From NCBI RefSeq assembly GCF_032362555.1, contig NC_083535.1:1054001-1118000 (forward strand): DNA of 64,000 nt. Reading direction: 5' to 3'. The stretch is from Amyelois transitella (Eukaryota > Arthropoda > Insecta > Lepidoptera > Pyralidae). Made by a program: the position numbers and the translations under genes. Below the pieces are notes generated by a model. That model saw only the letters and a program-made list of their open reading frames with translations, was not told the DNA's origin and ran no database searches. Positions 63,850 through 64,000 of this stretch are shown here, piece after piece (the first letter of the stretch is position 1; every line of letters begins with the position of its first letter).

Positions 63850-64000
63850 CATATATACATATATACAAAAATCACTCCTCTTTCCCGCATGGGTAGGCGG
63901 AGACAACATCTTTCCACTTGCCACGATCCCTGCATACTTCTTTCACTTCATCCACTTTTATAATTCTCTTCATGCAAGCTCGTCGGTTTCGGGTACTCTT
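63850..64000 (-). mobile_element. Family B LINE 3' end, running off the window
   Basis: Tail ACATATATACAAAAATCACT, block CCACTTGCCACGATCCCTGC, and CATGCAAGCTCGTCGGTTTC at the edge. Confidence 0.8.

Overview
The window is animal nuclear DNA, AT-rich and crowded with repeats. It looks lepidopteran: it has many short Helitrons that end in a GC hairpin plus CTAG, SINE/LINE copies with (ATGT)n tails, piggyBac-like and hAT elements, and genes split by repeat-filled introns. The species cannot be fixed from the sequence. There are no operons, CRISPR arrays, rRNA genes or free-standing tRNA genes.

Region by region. 1-19.9 kb: a CpG-rich promoter or 5' exon (about 765-1094), then three plus-strand exons (7347-14750) of a gene whose protein ends in a paralemmin-like basic, multi-cysteine CaaX tail (CKCCVIQ), then a long AT-rich 3' UTR. 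20-42.5 kb: a complete nine-exon minus-strand gene for a TBC1D13-type Rab GAP (42464 down to 23329, 386 codons). Exon 7 has been partly duplicated in tandem, splice donor included. Intron 6 holds an 8.3 kb sense-oriented Copia retrotransposon with identical 228 bp LTRs. That Copia is the outer shell of a deep nest: a dispersed SINE-like copy was hit by Copia, whose gag-pol was hit by a hAT-type element; that element carries a tRNA-SINE, which was hit by a piggyBac-like MITE, which was hit by an intact 626-codon BED/hAT transposase element. Each of the four DNA-cut insertions has its own matching target-site duplication. 44-47.2 kb: a small four-helix membrane protein (minus strand) and a secreted or anchored CAP/antigen-5-like protein (plus strand). 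48.9-55.9 kb: the first four coding exons of a coiled-coil protein resembling outer dynein arm docking subunit ODAD3/CCDC151; the rest probably lies in repeats or beyond the window. 56-64 kb: almost only repeats, including a TA-flanked element that carries a decayed THAP-domain exon facing a second transposon-type exon, itself nested in a Helitron.

Four dispersed families dominate: (A) a ~260 bp unit starting GTGCCGTGTGG and ending in (TATG)n; (B) 5'-truncated LINE ends coding for a reverse transcriptase C-terminus; (C) a tRNA-derived SINE with recognisable A and B boxes; and Helitrons of at least four types. A and B share a related ~50 bp 3' end, which suggests that the LINE machinery moves A. 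The host genes have no evident joint function: lipid-anchored membrane scaffold, Rab GAP, small membrane protein, CAP protein and axonemal docking protein are simply neighbours. Protein names rest on remembered family motifs, since no database search was possible.
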